Origin: Roseiarcus sp963807735
GTDB lineage: Bacteria; Pseudomonadota; Alphaproteobacteria; Rhizobiales; Beijerinckiaceae
Assembly (NCBI GenBank): GCA_963807735.1
Contig: CAWEDI010000026.1
Coordinates: 62,001-126,000, forward strand
Length of the DNA stretch: 64,000 bases
Reading direction: 5' to 3'
The position numbers and the translations under genes are program-made. Of the stretch, positions 36,801 to 48,195 are shown in pieces. Each line of letters opens with the position of its first letter. Positions within the stretch are counted from its first letter, which is position 1. The notes beneath the pieces are model-generated. The model did not search any database. It had not been told where the DNA came from and saw only the letters and a list, made by a program, of their open reading frames with translations.

Positions 36801-36972
36801 GGGCGTCTCCACAAGTGCGGGCATCCGCGCGTTGATATAAGCGCGGTTCGCGCCTTCGTTAAGCTTTTTACAGGCAACGGCCAAATCTCGCCACTAGCCG
36901 TTCGACCAAATTGCGGTCGACTTTCTCTTATCCTCTAGCGAACCGCCGCGCCACCTGCAGGTCACCGCGACT

Positions 36973-37281
36973 TCAGCGCCGCTCAGGCGCCATCGCTCGC
37001 ACCCGTTCGCAAAACTCGGCGATGTCTTGAGCGCTATGCGAGAGATGCACCCGCGTTTCCGAGGCCGGCTGCCGCGCGACCGAAACGCCAGGCCGCCATT
37101 CACGCGCCGGCCGGATCGGCCGCGGCGCGAAACCGCCGCCACAATTCGGGCAGACGTTGTGAAGTCGCGCGACGCAGTCGGCGCAGAAGGTACATTCGTA
37201 GGAGCAAATGCGCGCCAGCACGGAATCCGGCGGCAAGTCGCGATCGCAAGACTCGCAATTGGGTCGCAGTTGCAGCGCCAT
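36973..37281 (-). CDS. DUF1272 domain protein
   Basis: This 102-residue protein begins MALQLRPNCESCDRDLP and shows the DUF1272 cysteine pattern (CESC, CSYECTFCADCV, CPNCGG), a probable zinc-binding fold. The C-terminal half is Arg-rich and variable. The start is ATG 37281. It lies downstream of a terminator and is therefore transcribed separately from the liv genes. The function of the family is unknown. Confidence 0.85.
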   Translation of the reverse strand: MALQLRPNCESCDRDLPPDSVLARICSYECTFCADCVARLHNVCPNCGGGFAPRPIRPAREWRPGVSVARQPASETRVHLSHSAQDIAEFCERVRAMAPERR

Positions 37282-37306
37282 TGTCGAATCTCGCCGCGTG
37301 ACCAGA

Positions 37307-37330
37307 AGGCCCGCCGAAAACGGCGGGCCT
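37307..37330 (-). terminator. Terminator after livJ
   Basis: AGGCCCGCCG (37307-37316) pairs with CGGCGGGCCT (37321-37330) with an AAAA/TTTT loop, 44 bp past the livJ stop. The T run beyond the stem on the minus strand is short (TTCT). Confidence 0.75.
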
Positions 37331-37373
37331 CTAAGCTTAGGGGTCGGACAAGCCCGGCCCTGACGCGATCGCC

Positions 37374-38489
37374 TTACTGCTGCTTGTAGGTGATCTTTCC
37401 GTCGGCGCCTTTTTCCCACACGTACCAAACGTAGTCGGCGGTGGTGCGGTCGCCCTTCTTGTCATAGGCGATATCGCCGATCACGGTATGGAACGGCTTG
37501 CCTTCGTGCATGTAGGCGGCCATCTTCTTGGGATCGAGCGACTTGGTCGCCTCGGCGGCCTCCTTGAAGATCTGCATCGCCGCATAGCTGTAGAGCGTAT
37601 AGCCCTGCGGATCGTAGCCCTTGGCCTTGAACTCGGCCACCACCGCCTTTGCGGCGGGGTTGTTGCGAGGGTCGGGGCCGAACGACATCAGCGTGCCCTC
37701 AACGCCGGGGCCGCCGATCTGGGCGAACTCGTCGTCGGTGATGCCGTCGCCGGAGATCATCACCGTCTTCAGGCCCTGGTCGCGCATCTGGCGAACAATC
37801 AGGCCGCCTTCGGTATGCAGGCCGCCCCACATCAGATAGTCGGCGCCACTCGCCTTGATCTTGGAGACGACGGCCGAATAGTCCTTCTCGCCGACGTTGA
37901 CGCCTTCGTAGAGCACTTCCTTCTTGCCGCCGGCGTTCATGAAGCCCTTCGCCGCATCGGCGAGACCCTGGCCGTAAGGCGTCTTGTCGTGCAGGATGGC
38001 GATCTTCTTGTCCTTCAGCTTGCCGAGCGCGAGATCGGCCCACAGCTTGCCCTGTTGGTCGTCGCGGCCGCAGGTGCGGAACGCGTCCCACAGCTTGCGG
38101 TCGGTGACTTTCGGGTTGGTCGCCGAGGGGGTGATGAACAGCACGCCGTTATCGGCGTAGACTTCGGAAGCCGGGATCGTCACGCCGGAGTTGAAATGGC
38201 CGACCACGAACTTGACGCCGTCGCCGACATATTTGTTGGCCACCGAAACGCCCTGCTTGGGATCGGAGACGTCGTCGCCCTGCTCGACCGAAATCTTCTG
38301 GCCGAGGATGCCGCCGGACTTGTTGAAGTCCTCCGCCGCCTGGCCGACGCCCTGCGTCAATTGCTGGCCGAACGACGCGTTGGGGCCGGTGATCGGTCCG
38401 GCGACGCCCATCTTCACGTCAGCCGACGCCGCGCCCGCATAGGCGAGACCGGCCGCGAGCAATACGCCCGACAACCCAAATTTTTTCAT
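37374..38489 (-). CDS. livJ: Branched-chain amino acid ABC transporter, substrate-binding protein
   Basis: This periplasmic protein of 371 residues captures a branched-chain amino acid or related ligand for the LivHMGF transporter. The signal peptide is KKFGLSGVLLAAGLAYAGAASA, followed by VKMGVAGPITGPNASFGQQL. The Leu/Ile/Val-binding fold is recognisable from DDVSDPKQGVSVANKYV, HFNSGVTIPASEVY and KKIAILHDKTPYGQGLAD. The ligand cannot be fixed from sequence, since such proteins also bind amides or aromatic acids. It is the last gene of the liv cluster and is probably translated most strongly. Confidence 0.93.
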   Translation of the reverse strand: MKKFGLSGVLLAAGLAYAGAASADVKMGVAGPITGPNASFGQQLTQGVGQAAEDFNKSGGILGQKISVEQGDDVSDPKQGVSVANKYVGDGVKFVVGHFNSGVTIPASEVYADNGVLFITPSATNPKVTDRKLWDAFRTCGRDDQQGKLWADLALGKLKDKKIAILHDKTPYGQGLADAAKGFMNAGGKKEVLYEGVNVGEKDYSAVVSKIKASGADYLMWGGLHTEGGLIVRQMRDQGLKTVMISGDGITDDEFAQIGGPGVEGTLMSFGPDPRNNPAAKAVVAEFKAKGYDPQGYTLYSYAAMQIFKEAAEATKSLDPKKMAAYMHEGKPFHTVIGDIAYDKKGDRTTADYVWYVWEKGADGKITYKQQ

Positions 38490-38628
38490 GCGTCCTAACT
38501 CCCTAGTTGACCTTCAAGGCCGCTTTCACAATTTCGCGACCCCGTCTGAAACGGGTTTAAAGCGTGTTTTCAAACCGAAGTCACGCGTCCCGCCGGGGAT
38601 CGGCAAGAATTTTTCGCGCCATGAGCCC

Positions 38629-38981
38629 CTAATGCTCGGGCCGGTCGGTCCAGAACATGCCTTCGGTGTAGAACATCCAACGATATTGCGTGCCCATCTG
38701 CTGGGCGCGCTTTGAACGGTAGCCGAGCGTCGCGCCGATCAGCAGAATGAGGAAGGTCACGCCGTAATAATAGGGCGCCTTCAAGTCCTCCTGAAACAGG
38801 GCGTAATGCAGGAAATGCACCGCGGCCGCCAGCGCCAGCATCGCGGGAACCACCAGCCATAGCGGACTCCACGACGACGCAAACGAGCGGCCGGTAGCGA
38901 GACTGGCGAGCACGCCGAGCCCGGTCAGCACGCACAGCGCGAGCAGACCGGTGTCGGTGTCGGGATAGAGCCAGCCGTGCA

Positions 38982-38985
<4 letters not shown>
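38629..38985 (-). CDS. DUF6867 family membrane protein of the liv operon
   Basis: This 118-residue protein has three hydrophobic segments (about 11-30, 42-62 and 73-89, including LWLVVPAMLALAAAVHFLHYA and YYGVTFLILLIGATLGY). It ends with QYRWMFYTEGMFWTDRPEH. It overlaps the livF stop and precedes livJ, a position typical of DUF6867 genes in alphaproteobacterial liv clusters. A role in the transporter is inferred from context only. Confidence 0.75.
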
Positions 38986-39739
<754 letters not shown>

Positions 39740-39743
<4 letters not shown>

Positions 39744-40651
39744 GCGTGGATCTCCGCTTCGACCTCGGCGAACTCATCCTCGTCGGCGACGCCGAGATAG
39801 GCCGCGATCACCTTGGGATCGTTGCGCACCTCCGTCGGCGTGCCGTCCGAGATCTTGGTGCCGTAATCGAGCACCACGACGTGATCGGAGATCTGCATGA
39901 CGACCGACATGTCGTGCTCGATCAGCAGGATCGAGACGCCGTGCTCATCGCGGATCGAGTTCAGCAGCGTGTTGAGCTCCAGCGACTCGCGCGGGTTAAG
40001 GCCCGCGGCCGGCTCGTCGAGGCACAGCAGCACCGGATCCGTGCACATCGCGCGGGCGATCTCCAAGCGACGCTGCGCGCCGTAGGGGAGCTCGCCGGCG
40101 GGATCGTCGGCGCGGCCGATGAGGCCGATCTTCTCGAGCCAGTATTTGGCGCGGTCGATCGCCCAGGCTTCGGTTGAGCGATAATGCGGCGCGCCGACGA
40201 GGCCGAGCACCGTCATGCCGCTCGCGTGCATCAAGAGATTGTGGTGCGCGACCATGATGTTCTCGAGCACCGTCATGCCCTGGAACAGCCGGATGTTCTG
40301 AAACGTGCGCGCAACCTTGGCGTGATGAGCGATCAGATAGCCGGGCATGCGCTCGAGCAGGAAAAGTTCGTCGTCGCCGCGCTTGGCGCTGCGCGCCGGG
40401 GAGCGGGTCAGCGCCTCGATCGCGTCGCGATCGGCCCTGCCGCTGCGGGCGAGCGCGAGCCGGCCTTCGGTCGGCTTGTAGAAGCCGGTCACGCAGTTGA
40501 ACACCGTGGTCTTGCCGGCGCCGTTCGGGCCGATCAGCGCGGTGATGTCGCCGCGCCCGACCTCGAAGGAAAGGTTGTTGACGGCGACGAGCCCGCCGAA
40601 GCGCATCGTCAGATGCTCGACGACGAGCAGAGGATCGGTCTTCCAGCGCAT
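39740..40651 (-). CDS. livG: Branched-chain amino acid ABC transporter ATP-binding protein LivG
   Basis: This is the second ATPase of the transporter. The 303 residues show Walker A GPNGAGKTTVFN, then a family-specific insertion (about 60-100, rich in Arg) before KVARTFQNIRLF, the signature LPYGAQRRLEIARAM, Walker B VLLCLDEPAAGLNP and the switch region ILLIEHDMSVVM. It touches livM upstream and livF downstream, consistent with coupled translation. Confidence 0.95.
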
Positions 40652-42036
40652 CAGCCGTGCCCTTCCTTGACGAGCTCTCCCGAGACCGCCGTGCGCCGTT
40701 CCAGATAGATCGAGGGCGAGCGCGTCGAGACGAAGCCGCGCGGTCGCACCACCATCATCACCACCATCGCCAGACCGAACAACAGGCCGCGATATTGAGC
40801 GGGGTCGAAGTCGTTGACGCCGAAATAGGTCGCCATCAAGTCCTGCAGAAAGCCGAGCTCACGCAACATCTCGAAGCCGCCGATCAACGCCACCGCGGCG
40901 AGCGCGACGCCGATCTGCGAGCCCATGCCGCCGAGCACGACGATCGCCAGGATCGTCGCCGACTCGTTGAAGGTGAAACTCTCCGGGCTGACGAAGCCTT
41001 GCCTGACCGCGAAGAACGAACCCGCCAGGCCGCCGAAGAAGGCGCCGAGCGCGAACGCCGTCAGTTTGGTGTTGGTGGTGTTGATGCCGAGCGAGCGGCA
41101 GGCGACCTCGTCCTCACGCAGCGCTTCCCAGGCGCGGCCGATCGGCAACCGCCGCAGCCTCAGCGTCACTACATTGGTGAGCAGCGCCAGCCCCAAGATC
41201 ACATAGTAGAGGAACAGCTTGCCGTGGATCGGCGAATACTCCATGCCGAAATAATTGTCGAAACCGTCGTCGGCGTCGGCGAAGCGCAGCCCGAAGAAGG
41301 TGATCTTCGGAATGGAGGAGATGCCCGCCGTGCCGCCGGAGAACGCCGTCCAGTTGACGAGAATGGTGCGGATGATTTCTCCGAAGGCGAGCGTGACGAT
41401 GGCGAGATAGTCGCCGCGCAGCCGTAGCACCGGGAAGCCGAGGATCATGCCCCAACACGCCGCCAGCACCCCGGCGATCGGCAGGCAAATCCAGAACGAC
41501 AGGCCGTACGTCGTCGCCAGCAGCGTGTAGGCGTAGGCGCCGACGGCGTAGAACGCCACATATCCGAGATCGAGCAGGCCGGCGAGGCCGACGACGATGT
41601 TGAGGCCCCAGCCGAGCATCACGTAGATCAGGATTTGGATGCCGTAGCTGTCGATCCATTTGAGCGCGCCGCCGGCGCCGAGCCACCACACCACGACCGC
41701 AGGATAGGCCAGCAGGAACACCAGTCCCACCGGCCCGATCACATAGCTGAAAAAGGCGCGAATTCCGCTCGGCGGGGCGACGCTCGGCGCAGCCTTCGCC
41801 CGCTTCGGCCGAAGACCGACCGTCAGCACGAACAGACGGCCGACGAAGGCCAACGCCATGAACACCAGCACGGCGACCGGGCGGAAGATCAGTTGCAGCG
41901 TGCCGTCGTTCGGGTCCGAATCGGTCCGGAACATGATGATCGGCGTACACAGCGCCAGCGTGATGAGCGCCGCGATCACCGCCTCTTTCAGGGCGTAACC
42001 GACGCCTTTCGCGTCCTCGGAGGCGGCCATCTTCAC
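40651..42036 (-). CDS. livM: Branched-chain amino acid ABC transporter permease LivM
   Basis: This inner-membrane permease has 461 residues and starts at GTG 42036, overlapping the livH stop; ATG 42030 is the alternative. An N-terminal extension of about 120 residues with three hydrophobic segments precedes the conserved permease part (GWGLNIVVGLAGLLDLGYVAF, FPVLRLRGDYLAIVTLAFGEI in part, GRAWEALREDEVACRSLGIN). The last motif is the EAA-like loop that contacts the ATPases. The length is usual for alphaproteobacterial LivM. Confidence 0.94.
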   Translation of the reverse strand: MKMAASEDAKGVGYALKEAVIAALITLALCTPIIMFRTDSDPNDGTLQLIFRPVAVLVFMALAFVGRLFVLTVGLRPKRAKAAPSVAPPSGIRAFFSYVIGPVGLVFLLAYPAVVVWWLGAGGALKWIDSYGIQILIYVMLGWGLNIVVGLAGLLDLGYVAFYAVGAYAYTLLATTYGLSFWICLPIAGVLAACWGMILGFPVLRLRGDYLAIVTLAFGEIIRTILVNWTAFSGGTAGISSIPKITFFGLRFADADDGFDNYFGMEYSPIHGKLFLYYVILGLALLTNVVTLRLRRLPIGRAWEALREDEVACRSLGINTTNTKLTAFALGAFFGGLAGSFFAVRQGFVSPESFTFNESATILAIVVLGGMGSQIGVALAAVALIGGFEMLRELGFLQDLMATYFGVNDFDPAQYRGLLFGLAMVVMMVVRPRGFVSTRSPSIYLERRTAVSGELVKEGHG

Positions 42037-42956
42037 ACCTTCTCGATTTCGGGACGGCCAAGAATGCCCGAAGGCATGAAGATCAGCGTGATCGCCAGGA
42101 TCGAGAACGCCGCGACGTCCTTATATTCGGGGACGCCTTCGGCCGGGATCATCTGCCACAGCGTCTCGATGAGCCCGATCATCAACCCGCCGAGCACCGC
42201 GCCCGGCAGCGAGCCGACGCCGCCGAGCACGGCGGCGGTGAACGCCTTGACGCCGGGCAGGAAGCCGTCGGCGAAATTCACGACGCCGTAATGCAGCACG
42301 TACATGGACCCCGCCACCGCCGCCAACGCGGCGCCGATGACGAAGGTGATCGAGATGGTCCGATCGACATCGACGCCGATCAGCGCCGCCATCTTGCGAT
42401 CCTGCTCGCAGGCGCGCTGCGCGCGTCCCAGATTGGTGCGTTGGACCAGCCACCAGAAGATCACGAGCAGAACCGCGGTCACCGCCATGATGACGATCTG
42501 ACGATATTGGATTTGGATCGTATGTTCGCCCCAACTGAAATTTATGATCTCGGCGAACATCGGCGCGATCGGCTTGTTGCGCGGACCCTGGCTGACCTGA
42601 ACGAAATTGGACAGGAAGGTCGACATGCCGATGGCGGAGATCAGCGGGGCGAGCCGGAACGAGCCGCGCAGCGGCCGGTAGGCGAGCCGCTCGATGGTCC
42701 AGTTCCAGACCGACGTCAGCGCCATTCCGGCGAGCAGCACGACCACCAGCGCCAGCGGCAGGAAGCCGAGGCCCAGCGTCTTGGTCAGGAACAGGAAGAC
42801 GATCATGGCGATGAACGCCGAGAGCATGAACACGTCGCCGTGGGCGAAATTGATCATGCCGATGATGCCGAACACCATCGTGTAGCCGATGGCGATGAGC
42901 CCGTAGATCGAGCCGAGCGTCAGCCCGTTGATGAGCTGCTGGATGAAATTATCCAT
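42033..42956 (-). CDS. livH: Branched-chain amino acid ABC transporter permease LivH
   Basis: This partner permease of LivM has 307 residues and starts at ATG 42956 (MDNFIQQLINGLTLGSIYGL). It has about eight membrane segments, with GYTMVFGIIGMINFAHGDVFM near the N-terminus, the EAA-like loop GRAQRACEQDRKMAALIGVD, and LGGVGSLPGAVLGGLMIG near the C-terminus. It is the first gene of the liv operon, so the promoter should lie in 42957-43464. Confidence 0.94.
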   Translation of the reverse strand: MDNFIQQLINGLTLGSIYGLIAIGYTMVFGIIGMINFAHGDVFMLSAFIAMIVFLFLTKTLGLGFLPLALVVVLLAGMALTSVWNWTIERLAYRPLRGSFRLAPLISAIGMSTFLSNFVQVSQGPRNKPIAPMFAEIINFSWGEHTIQIQYRQIVIMAVTAVLLVIFWWLVQRTNLGRAQRACEQDRKMAALIGVDVDRTISITFVIGAALAAVAGSMYVLHYGVVNFADGFLPGVKAFTAAVLGGVGSLPGAVLGGLMIGLIETLWQMIPAEGVPEYKDVAAFSILAITLIFMPSGILGRPEIEKV

Positions 42957-43464
42957 TCGGAGAAACGCCCCCAATGCGCGCCTTAGACGCCTGTTTCGCG
43001 GGGTCGATCAAGCACGAAACGCGCCAACTGCGCCGTTCCCCGGCGCCTCTAGGCCGCCCGTTCCCTCCCATCCCCAATCCTCGTCGCGCCGAAGACCCCC
43101 CGCCTTCTCGCGCGCCGACATCAGCGGCATTGGCGCTTTTTTAGGCTTTGTCAAGCGAGAGCTTGAGAGGGCGCCGGCCGCAGAACGCAGGCGGAGGCCG
43201 GCGCGGCGACATGGGCGGCGCTTCGCCAATGTCGCGCCGCGTTACGACGCCGGGGGCGGCGACCGAACGCATCGCGCGGCGTTCCACGCCCCTATTTCGA
43301 TGACGGATAGCGCTATAGTTTCACAGACATAGCGCCGCATTTTTCCTGTTGACGCACGATCTTGGCGCGGGCAAGGGTCGCGCCCCACGCAGACGAGATC
43401 CGGCCGCACCTTCGGCGCGTACTCCGAACAGGCGAAGCGTCGGTCGATTGGGAGGATTTCTGAC
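42957..43464. other. Divergent intergenic region between liv and cox genes
   Basis: These 508 bases should carry the promoters of the liv operon (minus) and the cox operon (plus). Short complementary stretches GTTTCGCG/CGAAACGC occur near 42990-43023. A plus-strand frame crossing the region is Arg/Pro-rich and unlikely to be real. Confidence 0.4.
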
Positions 43465-43953
<489 letters not shown>

Positions 43954-43978
43954 GCGCCGATATTTCAGGGAGAGAGAT

Positions 43979-46345
43979 ATGAGCGCGACCGGCATCGGCG
44001 CTTCCGTCAAGCGCAAGGAAGACATTCGTTTCATCACCGGCAAGGGCCGCTACACCGACGATCTCAACCGTCCCGGCCAGGCTTACGCGTATTTCCTGCG
44101 TTCGCCGCACGCGCACGCCACCCTCAACGCGATCGACATTGCGCAGGCCGCCGCCTCGCCGGGCGTGGTGGCGATCTATACCGGACAGGACATCGCCGCC
44201 GACAAGGTCGGGGGCCTCATCTGCGGCGTCATGATCACGTCGAAGGACGGCGGCGCGATGAAGGCGGGCGCCCATCCCGCTTTGGCGCAGGGCAAGGTGC
44301 GCTACGTTGGCGACCACATCGCCGTCGTGATCGCCGAGACCTATGCACAGGCGCGCGACGCGGCGGAGAAGATTGTCGTCGATTACGGCGTGCTGCCGGC
44401 CGTCGTCGACATCGCCAAGGCCGCCGACGCCGGCCAGGCGCAGGTCCACGACGAGGCGCCCAACAACACCGTGTTCAATTGGAGCCTGGGCGACAAGACG
44501 GCGACCGATGCGGCTTTCGCCAGGGCCGCGCACATCACCAAGCTCGATCTCGTCAACAATCGTCTGATCCCCAACCCGATGGAGCCGCGCGCGGCGATCG
44601 GCGAGTATGATTCCGGGACAGACACGATTACGCTCCATACAACCAGCCAGAACCCGCATGTCGCGCGCCTCGTGCTCAGCGCCTTCATCGGACTTGCGCC
44701 CGAGCACAAGTTCCGCGTCATCGCTCCTGATGTCGGCGGCGGGTTCGGCTCGAAAATCTTCATTTACGCCGAGGAGACGGTTTGCGCCTGGGCGGCGCGC
44801 AAGATCGACCGGCCGGTGAAATGGACTTCGGACCGTACGGAGGCGTTCGTCTCCGACGCACACGGCCGCGATCACCTCACGCACGCCGAACTGGCCGTCG
44901 ACGGCAACGGCAAGATCCTCGCCATGCGCGTACACACGATCGCCAATCTCGGCAGCTACCTTTCGACGTTCGCCTCGCTGGTGCCGACCTTCCTCTATGC
45001 GCCGCTGCTGTCGGGGCAGTACAACATCCCGGCGATCTACGCGGAAGTCGACGGAGTCTACACGACGACCGCGCCGGTTGACGCTTATCGCGGCGCCGGC
45101 CGCCCGGAAGCGACCTATGTCGTCGAACGGATCGTAGAGGTCGCGGCGCGCGAAGCCGGGCTCGATCCCGCCGAGTTCCGCCGCCGCAACTTCGTCACGC
45201 AATTCCCGCATCAGACGCCGGTCATCATGAATTACGACGTCGGCGACTACGCGAGCGCGCTCGACAAGGCGCTGGCGCTCGCTGACTACAAGGGGCTGCC
45301 GGCGCGAAAGGCGGCCTCCGCCGCCAAGGGTAAGCTGCGCGGCGTCGGCTTCTCCGCCTTCATCGAGGCCTGCGGCCTCGGGCCGTCGCGCGCCATCGCC
45401 TCGATGGGCGGCGGCGTCGGCGGCTGGGAATCGGCGGAAGTCCGCGTCAACCCGATTGGGACGGTCGAGGTGCTGACCGGCTCGCACAGCCACGGCCAGA
45501 GCCACGAGACGACCTTCGCCCAACTCGTCGTGGAGCGGCTCGGCGTGCCGATCGAGAACGTCTCGGTCGTTCACGGCGACACCGACAAGGTGCAGTTCGG
45601 CATGGGCACCTACGGCTCCCGCTCCGGAGCGGTGGGCATGGCGGCGATCTCCAAGGCGCTCGACAAGATTGAGGCCAAGGCGAAGAAGATCGCCGGTCAG
45701 GTGCTCGAAGCCAGCGAGCAGGACCTCGAGTTCAAGGACGGCAAGTTCACGGTCAAGGGCACCGACAAATCGATCGGCTTCGCCGACGTGGCGCTGAACG
45801 CGTATATCGCGCACAAGTTCGACGGCAACCAGATCGAGCCCGGACTGAAGGAGAGCGCGTTCTGGGAGCCGACCAACTTCACGTTCCCGGCGGGCGTGCA
45901 CATCTGCGAAGTCGAGATTGATCCCGACACCGGCGTCACGACGATCGAGCGCTATACCGCGGTCGACGACTTCGGCAAGCAGATCAACCCGATGGTCGTG
46001 CACGGCCAGGTGCATGGCGGCATCGCGCAAGGCGTCGGTCAGGCGTTGCTTGAAGGCGCGGTCTACAACGAGGACGGGCAGCTCGTGACCGCAAGCTACA
46101 TGGACTACGGCATGCCGCGCGCCGACAGCCTGCCCTCCTTCGACGTCGCCAATATCGAGACCGTGACGCAGACGAACCCACTCGGGATCAAGGGCTGCGG
46201 CGAGGCTGGCGCCATCGCTTCGCCGCCGGCGGTCATCAACGCGATCACCGATGCGCTCGGCCACGAGGGCATCGACATGCCGGCGACCCCAGCCGCCGTC
46301 TGGAAGGCGGCGCAGAAGCGGACCGTGCGGCAAGCGGCCGAGTAA
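43979..46345 (+). CDS. coxL: Form II CO dehydrogenase-type large subunit (molybdenum)
   Basis: This 788-residue xanthine-oxidase-family subunit binds the molybdopterin-cytosine-dinucleotide cofactor. Family motifs are KRKEDIRFITGKGRYTDD, DVGGGFGSKIF, VGGWESAEVRVNPIG, GSHSHGQSHETTFAQ and the C-terminal KGCGEAGAIASPPA with the active-site Glu. The active-site loop reads DAYRGAGRPEA, the form II signature; true form I CO dehydrogenases have AYRCSFR with the Cys that binds copper. The natural substrate is therefore uncertain and may be an aldehyde, an aromatic or another small molecule rather than CO. Confidence 0.93.
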   Translation: MSATGIGASVKRKEDIRFITGKGRYTDDLNRPGQAYAYFLRSPHAHATLNAIDIAQAAASPGVVAIYTGQDIAADKVGGLICGVMITSKDGGAMKAGAHPALAQGKVRYVGDHIAVVIAETYAQARDAAEKIVVDYGVLPAVVDIAKAADAGQAQVHDEAPNNTVFNWSLGDKTATDAAFARAAHITKLDLVNNRLIPNPMEPRAAIGEYDSGTDTITLHTTSQNPHVARLVLSAFIGLAPEHKFRVIAPDVGGGFGSKIFIYAEETVCAWAARKIDRPVKWTSDRTEAFVSDAHGRDHLTHAELAVDGNGKILAMRVHTIANLGSYLSTFASLVPTFLYAPLLSGQYNIPAIYAEVDGVYTTTAPVDAYRGAGRPEATYVVERIVEVAAREAGLDPAEFRRRNFVTQFPHQTPVIMNYDVGDYASALDKALALADYKGLPARKAASAAKGKLRGVGFSAFIEACGLGPSRAIASMGGGVGGWESAEVRVNPIGTVEVLTGSHSHGQSHETTFAQLVVERLGVPIENVSVVHGDTDKVQFGMGTYGSRSGAVGMAAISKALDKIEAKAKKIAGQVLEASEQDLEFKDGKFTVKGTDKSIGFADVALNAYIAHKFDGNQIEPGLKESAFWEPTNFTFPAGVHICEVEIDPDTGVTTIERYTAVDDFGKQINPMVVHGQVHGGIAQGVGQALLEGAVYNEDGQLVTASYMDYGMPRADSLPSFDVANIETVTQTNPLGIKGCGEAGAIASPPAVINAITDALGHEGIDMPATPAAVWKAAQKRTVRQAAE

Positions 46346-46381
46346 CGCGACAACGTCGCCTAACCCTTTCGGAGAATCGTC

Positions 46382-47176
46382 ATGCACGCATTCGACTATT
46401 CGGCGCCGGCCAGCGTCGCGGACGCGGTCGCCGCATTGGCCCAGGAGGACGCCAAGCTGCTCGCCGGCGGCCAGACCCTGCTCCCGACCATGAAACAGCG
46501 CCTCGCCGCACCTTCGGTCCTCATCGACCTGCGCAAGATCGACGGACTCGCTGGGATCTCGCGCGAGGGCGACGCCATCGTCATCGGCGCGATGGCGCGA
46601 CACGCCGATGTCGCGGCGAGCCCGGTCGTCCACGACGCGATCAAGGGCCTTGGCGCGCTCGCCGGCCTGATCGGCGACCCGGCCGTGCGCCATCGCGGCA
46701 CGATCGGCGGCTCGCTCGCCAACAACGACCCCGCCGCCGATTATCCCGCCGCCGCGCTGGCGCTCGGGGCGACCATCGTCACCAACAAGCGCGAGATCGC
46801 CGCCGACGACTATTTCAAGGGATTGTTCGAGACCGCGCTGGAGGCGGACGAGATCATCACGAAAGTGAAGTTCCCGATCCCGGAGAGGTCCGGATACGAG
46901 AAATTCCGCAACCCGGCCTCGCGCTACGCGATGGTCGGCGTGTTCGTCGCCAAGACGAAATCCGGCGTGCGCGTCGCGGTGACCGGCGCGGGCGATACCG
47001 GCGTGTTCCGGCAGACGGAGATGGAGGCGGCGCTCGCGGCCAACTTCACCGCCGACGCGCTCAAGTCCATCAAGGTCGACGCCGCGAATATGTTGTCCGA
47101 CCTGCACGGCGATGCGGAATATCGCGCCCATCTCGTCGGCGTCATGGCGCGTCGGGCGGTTGCGGCCGCGGCCTGA
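46382..47176 (+). CDS. coxM: CO dehydrogenase-type medium subunit (FAD)
   Basis: This 264-residue subunit binds FAD and hands electrons to the acceptor. FAD motifs are LLAGGQTLLPTMKQRL (AGGQ loop, about 32-37) and RHRGTIGGSLANNDPAADY (TIGG loop, about 111-115). The C-terminal CO_deh_flav_C domain has NPASRYAMVGVFVA. It lies 36 bp after coxL, completing the S-L-M order. Confidence 0.94.
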   Translation: MHAFDYSAPASVADAVAALAQEDAKLLAGGQTLLPTMKQRLAAPSVLIDLRKIDGLAGISREGDAIVIGAMARHADVAASPVVHDAIKGLGALAGLIGDPAVRHRGTIGGSLANNDPAADYPAAALALGATIVTNKREIAADDYFKGLFETALEADEIITKVKFPIPERSGYEKFRNPASRYAMVGVFVAKTKSGVRVAVTGAGDTGVFRQTEMEAALAANFTADALKSIKVDAANMLSDLHGDAEYRAHLVGVMARRAVAAAA

Positions 47177-47257
47177 CGCTCGCTCACGAAACGGGTTGAC
47201 GAACATTCGCCCTCCGGCCCATGCCGGGGGGCGTTGGATTTTGGAGAGAAACTGGAC

Positions 47258-48184
47258 ATGAGCGCGAGCGAACCCCTGCCCGCCTCGATCGACGCCACGC
47301 AGGAAATGCTCGCGCGCGCGCACTATGTGGCCGAGCGCGCGCTGGCGACGGTGGTGTTTCTGGGCTTGCGACTCGGCCGACCGATCCTGCTCGAAGGCGA
47401 GGCCGGCGTCGGCAAGACCGAAGTCGCCAAGGTGCTCGCCGCCGCGCTCGGACGCAAGCTGATCCGTCTGCAATGCTACGAGGGGCTCGACGTCGCCACC
47501 GCCGTCTACGAATGGAACTACCCCGCGCAGATGATGGCGATCCGCCTGGCGGAAGCCGCCGGCGAGCACGACCGCGAGCGTATCGAACACGACATCTTCG
47601 CCGACCGCTATCTGATCCGCCGTCCGTTGTTGCAGGCGCTGGAGCCGCAGCAGGGCGGCGCGCCGGTGTTGTTGATTGACGAGATCGACCGCGCCGACGA
47701 GGCGTTCGAGGCTTATCTGCTGGAGCTTTTGTCCGACTTCCAGGTGACGATCCCCGAGCTCGGGGTCGTCAAGGCGCCGGCGCCGCCGATCGTGGTCGTC
47801 ACCTCCAACCGCACCCGCGAAATCCATGACGCCCTCAAACGTCGCTGCCTCTACCACTGGGTCGGCTATCCCGACGCCCGGCGCGAGCGGGCGATCCTGA
47901 AGGCGAAGGCGCCGCGCGCGCCGGAGCGGCTAACCGCCGAGTTGGTCGCGTTCGTGCAGCGTTTGCGGACGCTCGACCTCTTCAAGGCGCCCGGCGTCGC
48001 CGAGACGCTCGATTGGGCGAGCGCGCTCGCCGAACTCGACGCGGTCAGCCTCGATCCGGCGCAGGTGACCGATACGCTTGGCGTGCTGCTCAAATATCAG
48101 GACGACATCACCAAGATTCAGGGCGCGAAAGCCTCCGAGCTGATCGAGGCCGCGCGGGCGGATTTGAAGATGGCCGAGGTGTGA
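47258..48184 (+). CDS. coxD: CoxD-type MoxR-family AAA ATPase
   Basis: This chaperone-like ATPase is thought to help mature the active site of the molybdenum enzyme. The 308 residues have Walker A GEAGVGKTEVAK (about 46-57), Walker B VLLIDEIDRADEAFEAY and sensor SNRTREIHDALKRRC. The start used is ATG 47258 (MSASEPLP); an upstream ATG at 47234 adds eight residues. The next gene overlaps its stop (GTGA). Confidence 0.9.
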   Translation: MSASEPLPASIDATQEMLARAHYVAERALATVVFLGLRLGRPILLEGEAGVGKTEVAKVLAAALGRKLIRLQCYEGLDVATAVYEWNYPAQMMAIRLAEAAGEHDRERIEHDIFADRYLIRRPLLQALEPQQGGAPVLLIDEIDRADEAFEAYLLELLSDFQVTIPELGVVKAPAPPIVVVTSNRTREIHDALKRRCLYHWVGYPDARRERAILKAKAPRAPERLTAELVAFVQRLRTLDLFKAPGVAETLDWASALAELDAVSLDPAQVTDTLGVLLKYQDDITKIQGAKASELIEAARADLKMAEV

Positions 48185-48195
48185 GCAAGGCGACC